Origin: Erysipelotrichaceae bacterium
GTDB lineage: Bacteria; Bacillota_I; Bacilli_A; Erysipelotrichales; Erysipelotrichaceae
Length of the DNA: 64,000 nt
Direction of reading: 5' to 3'
Assembly: GCA_016280635.1 (NCBI GenBank)
Contig: JAEEHC010000084.1
Span: 1-64,000, forward strand
Shown: one piece after another, positions 37,717-49,262 of the stretch
Numbering within the stretch: position 1 is the stretch's first letter
Layout of the letters: each line of letters starts with the position of its first letter
Notes under the pieces: model-generated
What the model saw: only the letters and a program-made list of their open reading frames with translations
Told to the model about the DNA's origin: nothing
The model's database searches: none
Program-made: the position numbers and the translations under genes

Positions 37717-37733
37717 AGTCCGCTGAGCGGACT
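37717..37733 (-). terminator. intrinsic terminator downstream of cysE
   Basis: AGTCCGCT-G-AGCGGACT; minus strand continues into TTTTTTC. Confidence 0.7.
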
Positions 37734-37758
37734 CTTCAAAGTCGTCTTCTGATCAGGT

Positions 37759-38541
37759 TCAGTCCTTCTTTTCCGGAGAGTGCAGGATCCAGCTGTTGCC
37801 GCCGACCACCATGTTATCGGGAATGAAGGTATCCCCGCCCAGAATGGTGGCGTTGGCATAGATGACAACGTTGTTGCCGATGTTGGGATGGCGCTTGCCG
37901 CCCTTGACCGGGAAGCCGTTTTCATCCATCTTGAAGCTGCGGGCTCCGATGGTAACGCCCTGATAGAGCTTGACATGATGGCCGAGCACGGCAGTTTCAC
38001 CGATGACGATGCCGGTACCGTGGTCGATACAGAAGTATTCACCGATGGTCGCTCCCGGGTTGATGTCAATACCAGTCTTGCCGTGGACATATTCGGTCAT
38101 GATGCGGGGAATGATGGGAACGCCCAACCGGTAAAGGCCGTGGGCCAGCCGGTAGGCCAGGATGGCGTAGAAGCCGGGGTAGGTGATGATGACTTCCTGC
38201 TTGCTGGTGGCGGCCGGGTCACCGTCATAGATGGCCTGGATGTCGGTCAACAGCACTCTCTTGATCTCTGGCAGCATGCCAACATATTCATCAATGATCG
38301 TGTCAATGTCGGCAGTTTTTTCAGCCAGCGCATAAGCGGCTGTCATCTGGTCCTTCAGCTGATTTCTGGTCAGGGAAAGGACCTGCTGCGGATCAGTTAA
38401 TGAGCAGAAATGAAAATAATCAGGAAAAAGCAGCGTCTGTAAGAGTTTTAAGGCCCGGACGGTCAGTTCGCGGTCCGGAAGTCTTTCCTTATCGTCGTCT
38501 TCATTGAGTTCTCTCAGTTTTTCCAGTATTTCCTTATCCAT
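37759..38541 (-). CDS. cysE: serine O-acetyltransferase
   Basis: Left-handed beta-helix hexapeptides; GIDINPGATIGEYFCIDHGTGIVIGETAVLGHHVKLYQGVTIGA. Start MDKEILEK at 38541. Confidence 0.9.
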   Translation of the reverse strand: MDKEILEKLRELNEDDDKERLPDRELTVRALKLLQTLLFPDYFHFCSLTDPQQVLSLTRNQLKDQMTAAYALAEKTADIDTIIDEYVGMLPEIKRVLLTDIQAIYDGDPAATSKQEVIITYPGFYAILAYRLAHGLYRLGVPIIPRIMTEYVHGKTGIDINPGATIGEYFCIDHGTGIVIGETAVLGHHVKLYQGVTIGARSFKMDENGFPVKGGKRHPNIGNNVVIYANATILGGDTFIPDNMVVGGNSWILHSPEKKD

Positions 38542-38615
38542 GTTATTACCTGCTTCTATCGGTTTAATTATAGTTTTTGTCAACAATGATGTAAAGGAAA
38601 CTGCCGGCATGAGGT

Positions 38616-38644
38616 TTGCCAGAGAGAAGGGGCAAGTTTATAAT
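38616..38644 (+). promoter_or_regulatory. promoter of S9 peptidase gene
   Basis: TTGCCA (38616-38621), 17 nt, TATAAT (38639-38644). Confidence 0.65.
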
Positions 38645-38673
38645 TTTGTTATTGAACTAGAAAGCGTGATTAC

Positions 38674-40671
38674 ATGAAGAAAATCGAACTTAACGAATTC
38701 TGCAATTTCAGGATGCTCTCATCAGTCACCTTTTCACCTGAGGGCGACAAGCTGGCTTATGTGCAGAGCACCATCGATGAAAAGGAAAACGAGTATCTCA
38801 GCAATCTGATGCTGATCAGAGACGGACGGACCGTTACCTTGGTAAATGACGGAAAGGTTGGCAGTTTCTTCTTTGAAGACAACGATCACATCCTCTTCTC
38901 CACCGTCAGGGGCAGGGATAAGGATAAGGAAAAGAAGGAAGAGTTTACGACTTACTACCGTCTGGATCTCAATGGCGGCGAAGCCGAAAAGGCTTATGAA
39001 TTCCCCTTTATTACCGGGGAAATGAAGAAACTGGATAATGGTGACTACCTGCTTACCGGTGTCATTGACGTCCGCTATCCTGACTATTACCTGTTAAAGG
39101 ATGAAAAGAAGAAGAAATTCCTGGAAAAATTCAAGGAAGAGAACGAAGACTATGAAGTTCTGACGGATTCCCCGTTCTTTTCCAATGGCGCCGGATTCGT
39201 TTCCGGAAAGCGTTCAGCGCTGTTTTATTACCATGTGAAGGATAACAGGCTGGAAAGACTGACGGATAAGTATCTGGATGTCGGTGACCTCCGGGTCAGG
39301 GGCGAGAAGGCATATTTCGTCGGTACCGGCTATAAGGCTAAGGCACCGCTGTATTCCGCTGTTTATATGCTTCCTCTGAAGGACAGAAAACCGGTCAGGA
39401 TCCTGAAGCCGAAATTACAGATCTATTCTCTGGAACTGCTTAAGGACCAGCTGCTGGTCGTGGGAACGGAAGGAAAGCGCTATGGTCTCAGCGAGAACCC
39501 ATTCTTCTACCTGCTCGATGAAAACACCGGCGAACTGCAGCTCATCAATGAAGCTGATGAGTCCATCGGTTTGGGAGTTCTGAGCGACGTGGAATACGGT
39601 TCAACCCGCTTCATGAAGAGCGACGGTGAGTTTGTCTATTTCCCCGCTCTTGAGCGCTATGACGGAGTTCTTAAGAGAATTGATCTGAACGGAAAGATTG
39701 AAACGGTTGCCTTTAAGCCGGGTTCCATCAATGACTATGACGTCTGTAACGGTAAGATCGCCATGATGGGCATGTTTGGCCTGGACCTGCCGGAAATCTA
39801 CCTCAAGCAAGAGAATGAATACCGGAAAGTTACCAAGGCCAATGAAGAGGTATTAAAGGATAAATACCTGGCACAGCCCCGCTATCTGAAGACTGTCTGC
39901 GAAGGCGAAGAGATCGACGGCTGGGTACTGTTACCGGAAGAGTTTGATGAGCAGAAGAAATATCCGGCAGTTCTGGACATCCACGGCGGACCCAAGTGCG
40001 CCTACGGTCCGGTCTTCTTCCACGAGATGCAGCTGTGGGCATCCCGGGGCTACATCGTGATGTTCTGCAACCCCCACGGTTCCGATGGCCGTGGCAACGA
40101 GTTTGCCTCTCTGAATCTGCGCTGGGGATCCATTGACTTCCGGCACATCATGGCCTTTGTCGATAATGTGCTGAAGACCTATCCGCAGATCGATGAGAAG
40201 AAGGTCTGCTGCACCGGCGGTTCCTATGGCGGCTACATGAGCAACTGGATCATGGGTCATACCGACCGCTTCTGCTGCATTGCCACTCAGCGCAGCATTT
40301 CCAACTGGATCACCATGTACGGTGTCGGTGACATTCCGCCGATCGCCTGCGACGAGACCTGCAATACCCACCCCTACAGCGAGGAAGGATTCCGGCAGAT
40401 GTGGGAGGTCTCTCCCTTGAAATATGTCCGCAATGCCAAGACTCCGACCCTGTTCATCCACAGTGATGAAGACCACCGCTGCCCGATCGAGGAAGGCTAT
40501 CAGCTCTATACGGCGCTGATTTACCAGGGGGTTGAAGCCCGGATGGTGGTCTTCCATGGCGAGAACCATGAGCTGAGCCGCACCGGCAAGCCCAAGCACC
40601 GCTTAAGAAGGCTGAAGGAGATCACCGGATGGTTTGATGCTCATACCGGACAGCCCAAAAGCAATTCTTGA
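38674..40671 (+). CDS. S9-family serine peptidase, paralogue of 8600-10516
   Basis: GGSYGGYMSNWI, DIHGGPKCAYGP, GENHELSR. Confidence 0.92.
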   Translation: MKKIELNEFCNFRMLSSVTFSPEGDKLAYVQSTIDEKENEYLSNLMLIRDGRTVTLVNDGKVGSFFFEDNDHILFSTVRGRDKDKEKKEEFTTYYRLDLNGGEAEKAYEFPFITGEMKKLDNGDYLLTGVIDVRYPDYYLLKDEKKKKFLEKFKEENEDYEVLTDSPFFSNGAGFVSGKRSALFYYHVKDNRLERLTDKYLDVGDLRVRGEKAYFVGTGYKAKAPLYSAVYMLPLKDRKPVRILKPKLQIYSLELLKDQLLVVGTEGKRYGLSENPFFYLLDENTGELQLINEADESIGLGVLSDVEYGSTRFMKSDGEFVYFPALERYDGVLKRIDLNGKIETVAFKPGSINDYDVCNGKIAMMGMFGLDLPEIYLKQENEYRKVTKANEEVLKDKYLAQPRYLKTVCEGEEIDGWVLLPEEFDEQKKYPAVLDIHGGPKCAYGPVFFHEMQLWASRGYIVMFCNPHGSDGRGNEFASLNLRWGSIDFRHIMAFVDNVLKTYPQIDEKKVCCTGGSYGGYMSNWIMGHTDRFCCIATQRSISNWITMYGVGDIPPIACDETCNTHPYSEEGFRQMWEVSPLKYVRNAKTPTLFIHSDEDHRCPIEEGYQLYTALIYQGVEARMVVFHGENHELSRTGKPKHRLRRLKEITGWFDAHTGQPKSNS

Positions 40672-40696
40672 TTAAGCCGGTAAAGTATTGTATATT
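40668..40696 (+). promoter_or_regulatory. promoter of T-box/metG transcript
   Basis: TTGATT (40668-40673), 17 nt, TATATT (40691-40696). Confidence 0.55.
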
Positions 40697-40700
40697 TTAA

Positions 40701-40909
40701 CTACAGGTTGTGAACAGAAGAGTAGCAGCAAGCCGGAAGCAGAGAGACATTGGCTGGTGGAAAATGTCCGAAGTGAACTGTGAACATGGTCTGGGAACCG
40801 TCCTGCCAATGTCCTTCAGGCAGGAACGTATGACGGCGTTAACGTTTTGAGAAGCAATTAAGGTGGTACCACGTTAAAGACGTCCTTTGTCGTGGTACCT
40901 TTATTTTTT
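40701..40909 (+). promoter_or_regulatory. T-box riboswitch (Met-specific) upstream of metG
   Basis: T-box sequence AAGGTGGTACCACG; terminator GGTACCACG (40865-40873) / CGTGGTACC (40891-40899) plus T-run; Stem I GGTT...ACAG / CTGT...AACC enclosing GAACATGGTCTGGG with specifier ATG at 40786-40788. Confidence 0.92.
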
Positions 40910-40924
40910 ACAGGAGGTATGAAT

Positions 40925-42859
40925 ATGACTGAGAAGAAACCTTATTACATTACGACGGCAATTGCCTATGCCAGCGGCAAGCCGCACATCGGCAACACCT
41001 ATGAGATCATCATGGCTGATGCCATCGCCCGCTACCGCCGGGCCCAGGGCTATGACGTGCGCTTCCAGACCGGAACTGACGAGCATGGCCAGAAGATTCA
41101 GGAAAAGGCTGAGGCGGCCGGACTGACCCCGAAGCAGTTTGTCGATCTGCAGGCCGGTGAGATCAAGCGGATCTTCGATCTGATGAATACCTCCTATGAC
41201 CGCTTCATCCGGACAACGGACGATGACCACGAAGCACAGGTCAAGAAGATCTTCAGGAAACTCTATGACCAGGGCGACATCTACAAGAGCGAATACGAAG
41301 GCTGGTACTGCACACCGTGTGAATCCTTCTGGACTGAATCCCAGCTGGTCGACGGCAAGTGCCCGGACTGCGGCCGGGAAGTTCACAAGGAGAAGGAGGA
41401 ATCCTACTTCTTCAAGCTGAGCAAGTATCAGAAGAAACTGGAAAAGTACATTGAGGATAACCCGCACTTCATTCAGCCGGAATCCCGCAAGAATGAGATG
41501 ATCAACAACTTCCTGAAGCCGGGTCTGCAGGACCTCTGCGTATCCCGCACCTCCTTCAGCTGGGGCATCCCGGTCGACTTTGATCCCAAGCATGTCGTCT
41601 ACGTCTGGATCGATGCCTTAAGCAACTACATCACCGGTCTGGGCTATGATGTTGATGGTAATCATGGAGACCTCTATAAGAAGTACTGGCCGGCTGATCT
41701 GCACCTGATCGGCAAGGACATCGTCCGGTTCCACACCATCTACTGGCCGATCATGCTGCTGGCTCTGGATGTACCGCTGCCCAAGCAGGTCTTCGGTCAT
41801 CCCTGGATGCTGGTAGGTGAAGACAAGATCTCCAAGAGCCGGGGCAATGCCATCTATGCTGATGACCTGGTTCACTTCTTCGGCGTTGACGCGATCAGAT
41901 ACTTTGTTCTGCATGAGATGCCGTTTGCTCAGGATGGCTCGATCACCTGGGAACTGGTCATCGAAAGATACAATTCCGATCTGGCCAACATCTTCGGCAA
42001 TCTGGTCAGCCGCACCGTCTCAATGACCAACAAGTACTTTGACGGCCTGCTGTCCGATCAGCGCGCTGAAGAGCCTGTGGATGAGGAACTGAAGCAGCTG
42101 GCTGGCGAGACAGTCAGAAAGGTTGCGGCCAAGATGGATGAACTGAAGGTTGGTGACAGCCTGGAAGCCATCCTGGATCTGTTAAGAAGATGCAACAAGT
42201 ACATCGATGAAACCACCCCGTGGCTACTGGCCAAGGAAGAAGACAAGAAAGTCAGACTTAACACCGTTCTCTACAACCTTCTGGAAGGCATTCGTACCGC
42301 TACCGTCTTACTGGCACCGTTCATGCCGGAAACCGCCGAGAAGGTCTATCAGCTGATCAACACCAGGGCAACGACTCTGGAGTCCGTTGAGCATTGGGGT
42401 GGCTATGAGGTCAACAACAAGGTCGCTGAAAAGGCAGATCCGCTGTTTGCCCGCATTGACGCCAACGCCAAACTGGATGAGATCCATGCCTATCTGGAAG
42501 AAAAGTATCCGACCGTCAAGCCGATGGTCTACAAGGATGAGATCGAGATCGGTGACTTCGAGAAGCTGGACCTGCGGGTTGGCACCGTTCTGGAGTGCCA
42601 GAAGCATCCCAAGGCCGACAAGCTGCTGGTTTCCAAGGTCAGATGCGGATCGGACACCCGTCAGATCGTTTCCGGCATTGCCAACTGGTACAAGCCGGAG
42701 GAAATGGTCGGCAAGAAGGTAGCCTTCATTGCCAACCTGAAACCGGTCGTCTTAAGAGGCGTGGAATCGCAGGGCATGATCCTGTGTGCCGAAGATGAGA
42801 AGGGCAACCTGGAAGTTGTCAGTCTGGGAAAGACTGAGGACGGAGCAACCATCCGGTGA
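40925..42859 (+). CDS. metG: methionyl-tRNA synthetase
   Basis: GKPHIGNTYE, YVWIDALSNYI, HLIGKDIVRFHTIYWP, KISKSRGN, C-terminal tRNA-binding domain. Start ATG at 40925 after AGGAGG. Confidence 0.93.
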   Translation: MTEKKPYYITTAIAYASGKPHIGNTYEIIMADAIARYRRAQGYDVRFQTGTDEHGQKIQEKAEAAGLTPKQFVDLQAGEIKRIFDLMNTSYDRFIRTTDDDHEAQVKKIFRKLYDQGDIYKSEYEGWYCTPCESFWTESQLVDGKCPDCGREVHKEKEESYFFKLSKYQKKLEKYIEDNPHFIQPESRKNEMINNFLKPGLQDLCVSRTSFSWGIPVDFDPKHVVYVWIDALSNYITGLGYDVDGNHGDLYKKYWPADLHLIGKDIVRFHTIYWPIMLLALDVPLPKQVFGHPWMLVGEDKISKSRGNAIYADDLVHFFGVDAIRYFVLHEMPFAQDGSITWELVIERYNSDLANIFGNLVSRTVSMTNKYFDGLLSDQRAEEPVDEELKQLAGETVRKVAAKMDELKVGDSLEAILDLLRRCNKYIDETTPWLLAKEEDKKVRLNTVLYNLLEGIRTATVLLAPFMPETAEKVYQLINTRATTLESVEHWGGYEVNNKVAEKADPLFARIDANAKLDEIHAYLEEKYPTVKPMVYKDEIEIGDFEKLDLRVGTVLECQKHPKADKLLVSKVRCGSDTRQIVSGIANWYKPEEMVGKKVAFIANLKPVVLRGVESQGMILCAEDEKGNLEVVSLGKTEDGATIR

Positions 42860-43311
42860 TCAGCATTGTTGCCGTCGGAAAGATCAAGGAAAAGTCCCTT
42901 CAGAATCTGATTGATGAATATCTCAAGCGGATCTCCGGCTACACTAAGATCAATGTTGTTGAAGTAGCGGATGAGCCTAATGACCGCAGTGACGTTCTTC
43001 AGATCGAAGGTCAACGGATCCTGAAGCAGATAAGGGATGACGCCTATGTCATCCTGCTGGATCTGCAGGGCAGGGAAGTTGATTCCGTCAGTTTCTCCAG
43101 GTTGATTCAGGACATCAATACCTACCGCTCTTCCCACATTGTCTTTGTGATCGGCGGGTCCCTGGGAGTCAGCGAAGAAGTCCGTAAGAGAGCCGATTAC
43201 CGGCTGAAGATCTCCGAGATGACTTTTCCCCACAATCTGGCCAGACTGATCATTCTGGAACAGATCTACCGGGCCTATAAGATCGCCAACAACGAGACTT
43301 ATCACAAATGA
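42856..43311 (+). CDS. rlmH: 23S rRNA (pseudouridine1915-N3)-methyltransferase RlmH
   Basis: ISIVAVGKIKE, FVIGGSLGVSEEV, FPHNLARLIILEQIYRAYKI; GTG start overlaps the metG stop. Confidence 0.93.
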   Translation: MISIVAVGKIKEKSLQNLIDEYLKRISGYTKINVVEVADEPNDRSDVLQIEGQRILKQIRDDAYVILLDLQGREVDSVSFSRLIQDINTYRSSHIVFVIGGSLGVSEEVRKRADYRLKISEMTFPHNLARLIILEQIYRAYKIANNETYHK

Positions 43312-43334
43312 AAAGCTGTCTGCGGACAGCTTTT
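43311..43334. terminator. bidirectional intrinsic terminator
   Basis: AAAAGCTGTC-TGCG-GACAGCTTTT. Confidence 0.85.
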
Positions 43335-43344
43335 TGCGTGGTGA

Positions 43345-44067
43345 TCAGTTAATGCGGACCAGAATGGCGTTGTGGCCGTTTTCCTTCAGGGCCGTCAGTT
43401 CCAGCCCGCCGTTCTTTTCCCGCCTGTAGAAGGAAAGCGTTTCTCCTTCCGTGCAGGGAGTCAGGTAATTGATTTCAAACTTTCTGATGTTCAGTTCATC
43501 CAGCTGAGCAGAACTGAAGAAGTTAAGCAGGGCGCTGACATAGGCGACGTTATTGACATGCCGGCCCAGATCGATATCGCCGGAAACGACAACATGGCGT
43601 CCGATCAGCTGGTCTTCGGTGAAATTATGATCGATCATCGTAAAATCATGCGGGCAGCAGTCGTCTTCCCGGAAAGCCAGATCAGCCGGAAACAGCCCGT
43701 CAACCGGCTGAACAGCATTGGCGGCAATGTTCCATGCGACCCACAGGGTCTTGGCTATGGCAACGATCTCATCACCGCAGGACAGCGTATAGTCGCGATA
43801 GCAGCGCTGACCTTCCGGCCGCAGCGGCCAGGTCGTAACGGTCAGCTGCTCCATCAGCTGCGGATAACGTTCAACGATCACCATGGTCTTGGTAGTCAGC
43901 CAGAACAGGCCTCTGGGCAGGATGTCGGCAGCACCGACCCCAAGCTGGCTGGCGTGCATGGTTGCCGCATCCATAAACAGGTTCATCATCGCCTTCAGCG
44001 ACAGGCGGGCATTGTGATCGGTCATGCTGGGCATGACGGCGCAGCGGTATTGAAAGGTGTTTTCCAT
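43345..44067 (-). CDS. acyl-ACP thioesterase
   Basis: Hotdog-fold thioesterase; DIDLGRHVNNVAYV and RPEGQRCYRDYTL. Confidence 0.85.
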   Translation of the reverse strand: MENTFQYRCAVMPSMTDHNARLSLKAMMNLFMDAATMHASQLGVGAADILPRGLFWLTTKTMVIVERYPQLMEQLTVTTWPLRPEGQRCYRDYTLSCGDEIVAIAKTLWVAWNIAANAVQPVDGLFPADLAFREDDCCPHDFTMIDHNFTEDQLIGRHVVVSGDIDLGRHVNNVAYVSALLNFFSSAQLDELNIRKFEINYLTPCTEGETLSFYRREKNGGLELTALKENGHNAILVRIN

Positions 44068-44152
44068 GTCAGGGAACCTCCTTCTTCAATATCATTTTAC
44101 ACTGTTTTCAACACCGTGAGTAAACAGACGGTCATGTCGGAGCCGGACATGA

Positions 44153-45649
<1,497 letters not shown>

Positions 45650-45667
45650 GACAGAAAATGATTATTA

Positions 45668-45696
45668 TTGAAAACACTTACAAAATGTTATAGAAT
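45668..45696 (+). promoter_or_regulatory. ptsH promoter with overlapping cre-like site
   Basis: TTGAAA (45668-45673), 17 nt, TAGAAT (45691-45696); TGAAAACACTTACA (45669-45682) is one mismatch from the cre consensus. Confidence 0.55.
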
Positions 45697-45732
45697 ACAG
45701 GCATAGGTAGTTTAGGAGGTTGATAATTACAT

Positions 45733-46029
45733 ATGACAGAAGTTAAAGTTCTTGTTGTTGATCCAGTTGGTTTACATGCCCGTCCGGCAACCGTCGCAGT
45801 TCATGCTGCCAGCAAGTGCAAGTGCAAGGTCACCATTTCCTTCAACGGACGTTCAATGGACATGAAGTCAATCATGGGCGTCATGTCTCTGGGCATTCCC
45901 ACTCAGTCTGAAATCGTCATTACCTGTGACGGTGAAGATGAGGAAGCTGCCATCAAGTCAATCGTTGAGACTCTGGCCAGCCAGAAGGTCATCGACGCAC
46001 CTGAAGCAGCACCGGCTGAAGAAGCATAG
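45733..46029 (+). CDS. ptsH: phosphocarrier protein HPr
   Basis: GLHARPAT (active-site His) and MDMKSIMGVMSLGI (regulatory Ser). Confidence 0.93.
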   Translation: MTEVKVLVVDPVGLHARPATVAVHAASKCKCKVTISFNGRSMDMKSIMGVMSLGIPTQSEIVITCDGEDEEAAIKSIVETLASQKVIDAPEAAPAEEA

Positions 46030-46050
46030 CAGTATTCAAAACGGACTGTC

Positions 46051-46080
46051 AAAGTATCATCTGCGGATGATACTTTTCTT
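46051..46080 (+). terminator. intrinsic terminator
   Basis: AAAGTATCATC-TGCG-GATGATACTTT followed by TCTTTT. Confidence 0.85.
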
Positions 46081-46157
46081 TTCCGTTTTTCAGCCGGTTA
46101 ATGTGTTAGAATAATATCAGAAAACCGTAAGGTAATAATCATTGGAGAGGAAAGAAA

Positions 46158-47843
46158 ATGATCGAAGAAAAATACCTGGAATGGCTTAATCATCCGCAGA
46201 TGGATGCGGACCTGCGTGAAGAACTCCAGCAGATGGATGAAACGCAGAAGAAGGACGCTTTTTACACCGACGCCAAGTTCGGCACCGCCGGCATGCGTAA
46301 CCTGCTGGGTGCCGGCACTAACAGACTGAATGTCTATACCATCAGAAAGGCGACCCTGGGCTTCGGCCGTTGGCTGCTGACACAGGACGAACATCCTTCA
46401 GTGGCGATCGCCTACGACAACCGCTTCAAGTCACCGGAGTTTGCCGACCAGACTGCCAAGATCCTGGCCAGCCTGGGCATCAAGGCTTATGTCTTTGAAT
46501 CGCTGCGTTCAACCCCGGAACTCTCATTTACCGTCAGATATCTGAAGTGCACCGGCGGCGTCATGATCACTGCCTCCCACAACACCAAGGAATACAATGG
46601 CTACAAGGTCTATGACCGTAACGGCTGCCAGCTGATCCCGGATCTGATCAGCCATGTCATCAAGGAGATCGACAGCATTTCCGAGGCCTTCGTTGAGGAA
46701 CCGGTTCTCACCGAAGAGCAGAAGAAACTGATCGTCACCGTCGGCGAAGACATCGACATCCCCTACTACAAGGAAGTTCTGACCATTCAGCTCAACCCGC
46801 AGCTCAGCAAGGAAGACTACAAGATCGTCTTCACCCCGCAGCACGGTACTTCCCTGAAGGCCATTCAGTACCTGTTCAAACAAGTCGGCTATGACTGCAC
46901 CTATGTTGAGGAACAGTGCACACCGGATCCGGCCTTCAGCAACACCATCATCCCCAACCCCGAGGATCCCAGAGCCTACAATCTGGCCATCGAATACGGC
47001 AAGAAGGTCGACGCTGACATCGTGCTGTCGACTGACCCGGATGGCGACCGCTTGGGCGTCGTCGTCAAGGATAACGGCCAGTACGTGCTGATGACCGGTA
47101 ACCAGACCGGTTCCGTACTGCTCGAATATGTCTTCTCCCAGAGAAAGGAAAAGGGCCTGATGCCTCCGCATCCGGTCATGTTCAATACCGTCGTTACCAG
47201 TGACCTTGGTGAACTGGTCGGCAGAGACTACGGTGTCGACATTGAGAAGACCCTGACCGGCTTCAAGTACATCGGCGATAAGATCGCCAAGTATGAAGTC
47301 ACTCATGAAAAGGACTTCGTCTTTGGCTACGAGGAATCATACGGCTATCTGATCAAGGAATTCGTCCGGGACAAGGACGCTAACCAGTCCTGCCTGCTGA
47401 TCGCTGAGGCGGCCAACTACTACAAGAAGAAGGGCCTGACCTTCATGGATGTCCTGCGCCAGCTTTATGCCAAGCACGGTACTTTCCTGGAGACCCAGAC
47501 TTCCCTCAACCTGCCGGGTGCTGATGGCAGTGCCAGGATCGCCGCTTTGCTGAAGGGCTTGAGAGACGAGGTCCCGACGGAAATCGCCGGTCAGAAGGTT
47601 GTCAGATACGAAGACTTCGGCACTCAGAAGTACTACGAAAACGGCAAAGAAGCCGAACTGAAGGGCTTTGACAAGAGCGATGTCCTGAAATACTTCCTGG
47701 AAGACGGCAGCTGGATCGCGGTCAGACCTTCCGGCACCGAGCCCAAGTGCAAGTTCTACTACTGCATCAAGGGCGCTGATCAGAAGGATGTCGAGGCCAA
47801 GCGCGACGCTTACTTCGCCGCCATGGACAAGCTGGCTGAATAG
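46158..47843 (+). CDS. phospho-sugar mutase (phosphoglucomutase/phosphomannomutase)
   Basis: TASHNTKEYNGYKVY, DPDGDRLGV, GYEESYGYL, RPSGTEPKCKFY. Confidence 0.92.
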   Translation: MIEEKYLEWLNHPQMDADLREELQQMDETQKKDAFYTDAKFGTAGMRNLLGAGTNRLNVYTIRKATLGFGRWLLTQDEHPSVAIAYDNRFKSPEFADQTAKILASLGIKAYVFESLRSTPELSFTVRYLKCTGGVMITASHNTKEYNGYKVYDRNGCQLIPDLISHVIKEIDSISEAFVEEPVLTEEQKKLIVTVGEDIDIPYYKEVLTIQLNPQLSKEDYKIVFTPQHGTSLKAIQYLFKQVGYDCTYVEEQCTPDPAFSNTIIPNPEDPRAYNLAIEYGKKVDADIVLSTDPDGDRLGVVVKDNGQYVLMTGNQTGSVLLEYVFSQRKEKGLMPPHPVMFNTVVTSDLGELVGRDYGVDIEKTLTGFKYIGDKIAKYEVTHEKDFVFGYEESYGYLIKEFVRDKDANQSCLLIAEAANYYKKKGLTFMDVLRQLYAKHGTFLETQTSLNLPGADGSARIAALLKGLRDEVPTEIAGQKVVRYEDFGTQKYYENGKEAELKGFDKSDVLKYFLEDGSWIAVRPSGTEPKCKFYYCIKGADQKDVEAKRDAYFAAMDKLAE

Positions 47844-47863
47844 CAACATGACACAATAACCCA

Positions 47864-47891
47864 GAAAGGCCGGGCAACCGGTCTTTCTTTC
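47864..47891 (+). terminator. intrinsic terminator
   Basis: AGAAAGGCCGG-gcaa-CCGGTCTTTCT with one internal mismatch. Confidence 0.65.
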
Positions 47892-47990
47892 AGTCATGAC
47901 CCCGGTTGACCACCCGCATGGCGGCGGTGAAGAACAGGCAGATTACGGAAAGCTGGTTTTCCGCTATAATATCAATTAGAAGAGGTGTTT

Positions 47991-48755
47991 ATGAAAATCG
48001 TCTTTTTCGACATCGATGGAACGCTGGCCGAAAGGACCCATGTCCCGCAGAGCGCCGGCGAGGCGGTAGAAAGGCTGCGGGAAGCCGGGAATCTGGTTTT
48101 CATCTGCACCGGCCGGTCGCATCATTATGTCAAGACTCATTTCGGCAGCTACGCCGACGGCTTCATCTGCCATAACGGCCGTTTCGCGATTCAGGGTGAA
48201 AACATCCTGTATGATCACCCGGTAGATTTTGAAAGAATAACGGCCATCTCGCAGGTCATAAAGGCCAGCAGGGCCGCCATGGTCTGGTATGGGTGCCGGG
48301 AGGGCTGGTATTACGGCAGTGAGCCGCCGTACGACAGTTTGAAGGAAGATGAAGAGGCGCCAACCGTCCATCCGGGCCTTTCCGCCAACATGAAGGCCTA
48401 CAGCTTCAATGTTCATTTCACCCGCCGTCAGATCCTCGATCATCTGGAAGAGATTCTGAATGATCAGTGCATATTCAATCCCCATGGCCCCTTGCCCCAT
48501 GCCGATGTTACCGTCAGGGGCCATGACAAGGGCAGCCCCCTGAAGGCGATCAGCAAGGCCCTCAAGGTAAATATCGAGGACACCTATGCCTTTGGCGACG
48601 GCATCAACGACATCAGCATGCTGCAGGCGGCCGGCCACGGCATTGCCATGGGCAACGGTCAGGACAGGCTGAAGGAAATCGCCGAATTCATAACTACCAA
48701 CATTCATGATGACGGCATCAGAAACGGCCTGCGGCACTACGGACTGATAGAATGA
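47991..48755 (+). CDS. HAD-superfamily (Cof-like) hydrolase
   Basis: FFDIDGTLAERT, CTGRSHHYVKTHFG, FGDGINDISMLQAAG. Confidence 0.88.
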   Translation: MKIVFFDIDGTLAERTHVPQSAGEAVERLREAGNLVFICTGRSHHYVKTHFGSYADGFICHNGRFAIQGENILYDHPVDFERITAISQVIKASRAAMVWYGCREGWYYGSEPPYDSLKEDEEAPTVHPGLSANMKAYSFNVHFTRRQILDHLEEILNDQCIFNPHGPLPHADVTVRGHDKGSPLKAISKALKVNIEDTYAFGDGINDISMLQAAGHGIAMGNGQDRLKEIAEFITTNIHDDGIRNGLRHYGLIE

Positions 48756-48773
48756 AACAGGAGGACAGAGCAT

Positions 48774-49238
48774 ATGATGAAGAAACTTCCACCAATTGAA
48801 AAGATCTATGAGGCCTACAGCGCCATCGCTGACGGGCGGGTCAGCATGCATGATCACTTTGCCGAAGTGACATCCTCAGACAGAACCAAGGACTATATCG
48901 TCACCTTCAGCAACAACACCTACAGTTCCAACGACAACGGCTCATACTGGCAGTCCTATGCCGGTTATCCGATCCTGGCGGTTCTGATGCTGCAGGGAAG
49001 ACTTTCCTATGATCCGCAGACCGCCAGTCTGTTTAAGAACATCAACTGGAAGAAACTGAACACTCAGTTTAAGAACAAATACGCTGATGCCGTTAAGGAG
49101 ATCTTCAGGGATCTGCGCAACCGCGGCATTGATACTGATGAGATCACCAGGCAGGTTCAGGCAGGCTACAATGAACTCAAGAGGCTGGACATTTCTCTGA
49201 AGAAGAGCTCGACAAAGCCAAACCTGAAAAGCCGATAA
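48774..49238 (+). CDS. hypothetical protein
   Basis: 154-aa ORF downstream of the HAD gene with GGAGGA-type RBS; no family recognised. Confidence 0.65.
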   Translation: MMKKLPPIEKIYEAYSAIADGRVSMHDHFAEVTSSDRTKDYIVTFSNNTYSSNDNGSYWQSYAGYPILAVLMLQGRLSYDPQTASLFKNINWKKLNTQFKNKYADAVKEIFRDLRNRGIDTDEITRQVQAGYNELKRLDISLKKSSTKPNLKSR

Positions 49239-49262
49239 CAGTTTAACCGGGAGGAAAACACG

